Positions 62,602 to 64,000 of a stretch of 64,000 nucleotides of DNA are shown piece by piece. Numbering within the stretch: position 1 is the stretch's first letter; every line of letters starts with the position of its first letter. Source of the stretch: Spongiivirga citrea (GTDB taxonomy: Bacteria > Bacteroidota > Bacteroidia > Flavobacteriales > Flavobacteriaceae); NCBI RefSeq assembly GCF_010671565.1, contig NZ_JAABOQ010000007.1, positions 124,001-188,000 on the forward strand, given 5' to 3'. The notes beneath the pieces were generated by a model. That model ran no database searches and was not told the DNA's origin. It saw only the letters and a program-made list of their open reading frames with translations. The position numbers were made by a program, and so were the translations under genes.

Positions 62602-62898
62602 TTAAAGTTCTAAAACTCCATTTTCGGCACCAGCATAATCATTCCACTGAAAACGATCAGCTTGATCGTCATTTACATAAGTCCCATCTACCACATAACG
62701 AAATTCGTATGCTACATCTTTAGCAAGATTGATGATTCCTTTAAATGTTCCGTTTTTTAATTTTCGAAGTGAAGCAGAACTAGTGTCCCAGTTATTAAAA
62801 TCACCTACAACTGAAACTTTAGATGCTTCTTTTGCAGGTACAGTAAAAGTAACTTTACAAACTGGTTTCGATTTTAAATATTGCTTTGAAATTGCCAT
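62602..62898 (-). CDS. Isoamylase early-set / AMPK-like glycogen-binding domain protein
   Basis: The 98-residue protein consists of a single CBM48/E-set domain: VTFTVPAKEASKVSVVGDFNNWD, LKNGTFKGIINL, YEFRYVVDGTYVNDDQADRFQWNDYAGAENGVLEL. The GDFNNW and YEFRYVVDG motifs carry the aromatic carbohydrate-binding residues. Stand-alone versions are common in Flavobacteriia. They may bind alpha-glucans or act as scaffolds, but the function is unproven. Confidence 0.85.
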   Translation of the reverse strand: MAISKQYLKSKPVCKVTFTVPAKEASKVSVVGDFNNWDTSSASLRKLKNGTFKGIINLAKDVAYEFRYVVDGTYVNDDQADRFQWNDYAGAENGVLEL

Positions 62899-63058
62899 AA
62901 TTTGAGGTTTTAATGATTGAATTATAGTGTAAACTAACTCAATTAAATTGGGGCAACCAATTATGGATTAAAGAATTATGAGTTTGATAATACAGGCGTT
63001 ACAAAAAAGCAATATCTAAATTTGAGCTATGAAAAAATAACAGTTTCTCAATCTTGTG

Positions 63059-64000
63059 TTATAAAAAAGAACACAATCTATCAACATCTTCTTCGGTATT
63101 ATAGTAATGAAAACTTATACGAACCTTATCTTCCCATAGTGCCGTTAAAATCCCATTTTCTTCTAATTTGGAATGTAATTTTGCTCCGCCTTCAAGTAAA
63201 AAAATACTGCTGTGTTTTCTTCTCTTAGAAACGAAATCCTGAAGCGCTCCTTTTTCCAATAGTCTTTCTTTAGCTATGTTTGAAACTTGATTGATTTGTT
63301 CTTCAACATTTTGACTAGTTAGTTTTTTTATCGCAAACTGTAGGCTACCAAAGTTCAGCGTATCTAAATGACCAGGTTGGTTATAGAATTGTAATAAACT
63401 TTCATGTTGTTTATACGTCTCGCTCATTCTGTCGTTATTATGTAAAGACAATAAATCTATCGCCTTTTCACTGTATAACATAAATCCGTTACCATAGCCG
63501 GCTAAAAGCCATTTATAACCACTCGCACCTAATATATCGATACCAGAGTCATCAAAACTAAAAGATTCCGTTCCGCAAAACTGGGTCCCATCGGCAAAAA
63601 TCAAGAGGTTTGGATATTGTTTTTTTAGGTTACGTATAAATTCAAGATCAATCTTCAATCCGGTTTTATAATGAACAACACCAACAGCCAATATATCAGG
63701 TTGTTCCTTTTCTACTGTCTGGGCAATTTTCTCTTCTATATCTTCACTAAGTTGAATATAGGAAACCTCAAAATTACGAGCTTCAATGGCATTATTAATA
63801 GACGGATAGTCATCCGCAATCATCAATACTTTCTTGGGTGTTCTTACACGATCAAGCAGGATATTAAATCCGATTGAAAAATTAGGTGTTAATGCAACTT
63901 GATCCCAGGCACAGTTAAAAAACCCTCCTAGGTCTTTTCGAACACTGATTAAAAAATCTTCTTGGTTTTTACGGTACTCACTTCCTTCATTTAAAAACCA
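63059..64000 (-). CDS. Class V aminotransferase-like PLP enzyme (5' end outside window)
   Basis: The frame is open to the window edge, so the 314 residues seen are the C-terminal part. The internal start at 63826 is not the true one. The PLP lysine is in LGASGYKWLLAGYGNGF, and the Asp that contacts the cofactor is in LLIFADGTQF. The family includes cysteine desulfurases, isopenicillin N epimerase-like enzymes and ergothioneine C-S lyases (EgtE). Given egtB and egtD 2.4 kb away, an EgtE-like role is possible but not shown. Confidence 0.75.
   Translation of the reverse strand, partial: WFLNEGSEYRKNQEDFLISVRKDLGGFFNCAWDQVALTPNFSIGFNILLDRVRTPKKVLMIADDYPSINNAIEARNFEVSYIQLSEDIEEKIAQTVEKEQPDILAVGVVHYKTGLKIDLEFIRNLKKQYPNLLIFADGTQFCGTESFSFDDSGIDILGASGYKWLLAGYGNGFMLYSEKAIDLLSLHNNDRMSETYKQHESLLQFYNQPGHLDTLNFGSLQFAIKKLTSQNVEEQINQVSNIAKERLLEKGALQDFVSKRRKHSSIFLLEGGAKLHSKLEENGILTALWEDKVRISFHYYNTEEDVDRLCSFL

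Overview
The window looks like a chromosomal segment of a low-GC member of the Bacteroidota, most likely family Flavobacteriaceae. The indicators are a gldA gliding-motility ATPase gene, GLPGLI proteins next to a TonB-type barrel, DUF3857 and DUF5686 proteins, split methionine synthase, Bacteroidetes-type promoters (TTTG and TAnnTTTG), and the absence of obvious Shine-Dalgarno sequences. I cannot name the genus. No rRNA, tRNA, phage, transposase or CRISPR array was seen. Nearly all of it is core metabolism plus cell-envelope genes.

Layout. 1-0.66 kb: ECF sigma factor followed by a truncated, probable anti-sigma gene, with an ECF-type promoter in front. 0.7-0.93 kb: three copies of a small palindromic repeat. 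0.93-1.8 kb: gldA. 1.9-6.15 kb: aromatic amino acid operon (pheA, aminotransferase, tyrA, DAHP synthase/chorismate mutase). A Phe/Tyr-rich leader peptide, an antiterminator and an intrinsic terminator precede it, forming a classical attenuator. 6.1-17 kb: rsgA, dtd, two DUF3857 proteins, a MazG-like pyrophosphohydrolase, aroA, queA, rlmN and a polyprenyl diphosphate synthase. 17-19 kb: a GIN-domain lipoprotein and a PagL-like outer-membrane protein.

19-35.5 kb is a methionine and sulfur island on the minus strand under three SAM-responsive leaders. A SAM-I riboswitch precedes metH1, a small ABM-fold gene, metH2 and metF. A second SAM-I riboswitch precedes metY, metX, osmC, a second transsulfuration enzyme, a methyltransferase, sulfite reductase, the siroheme genes and a ferredoxin-NADP reductase. 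A SAM-II-type pseudoknot precedes metK. A structured element resembling the Flavo-1 RNA lies antisense in the metH leader. A dispersed palindromic repeat occurs once between metY and metX and once, in frame, inside metH2.

35.5-42.7 kb holds an outer-membrane barrel gene, two GLPGLI genes and a small secreted protein gene. These are divergent from an RprX/RprY-like two-component system, with a triple 10-bp-spaced direct repeat between them. 43-49.5 kb: di-haem cytochrome c peroxidase, deoxynucleoside kinase, App1-type phosphatase, membrane pyrophosphatase and soluble pyrophosphatase. 49.5-58.6 kb: DUF5686 barrel, pyruvate dehydrogenase E1 beta, EtfBA, a bifunctional nuclease, a lipocalin-CNT nucleoside transporter fusion and thyA. 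58.6-64 kb: a TonB-domain protein, the ergothioneine genes egtB and egtD, small proteins, and a truncated class V aminotransferase.

The strongest non-coding observations are the Phe/Tyr attenuator, the use of two SAM riboswitch classes in one island, the repeat-derived peptide inside methionine synthase, and the direct-repeat operator in front of the two-component system. Family assignments rest on motif recognition from memory, without database searches.
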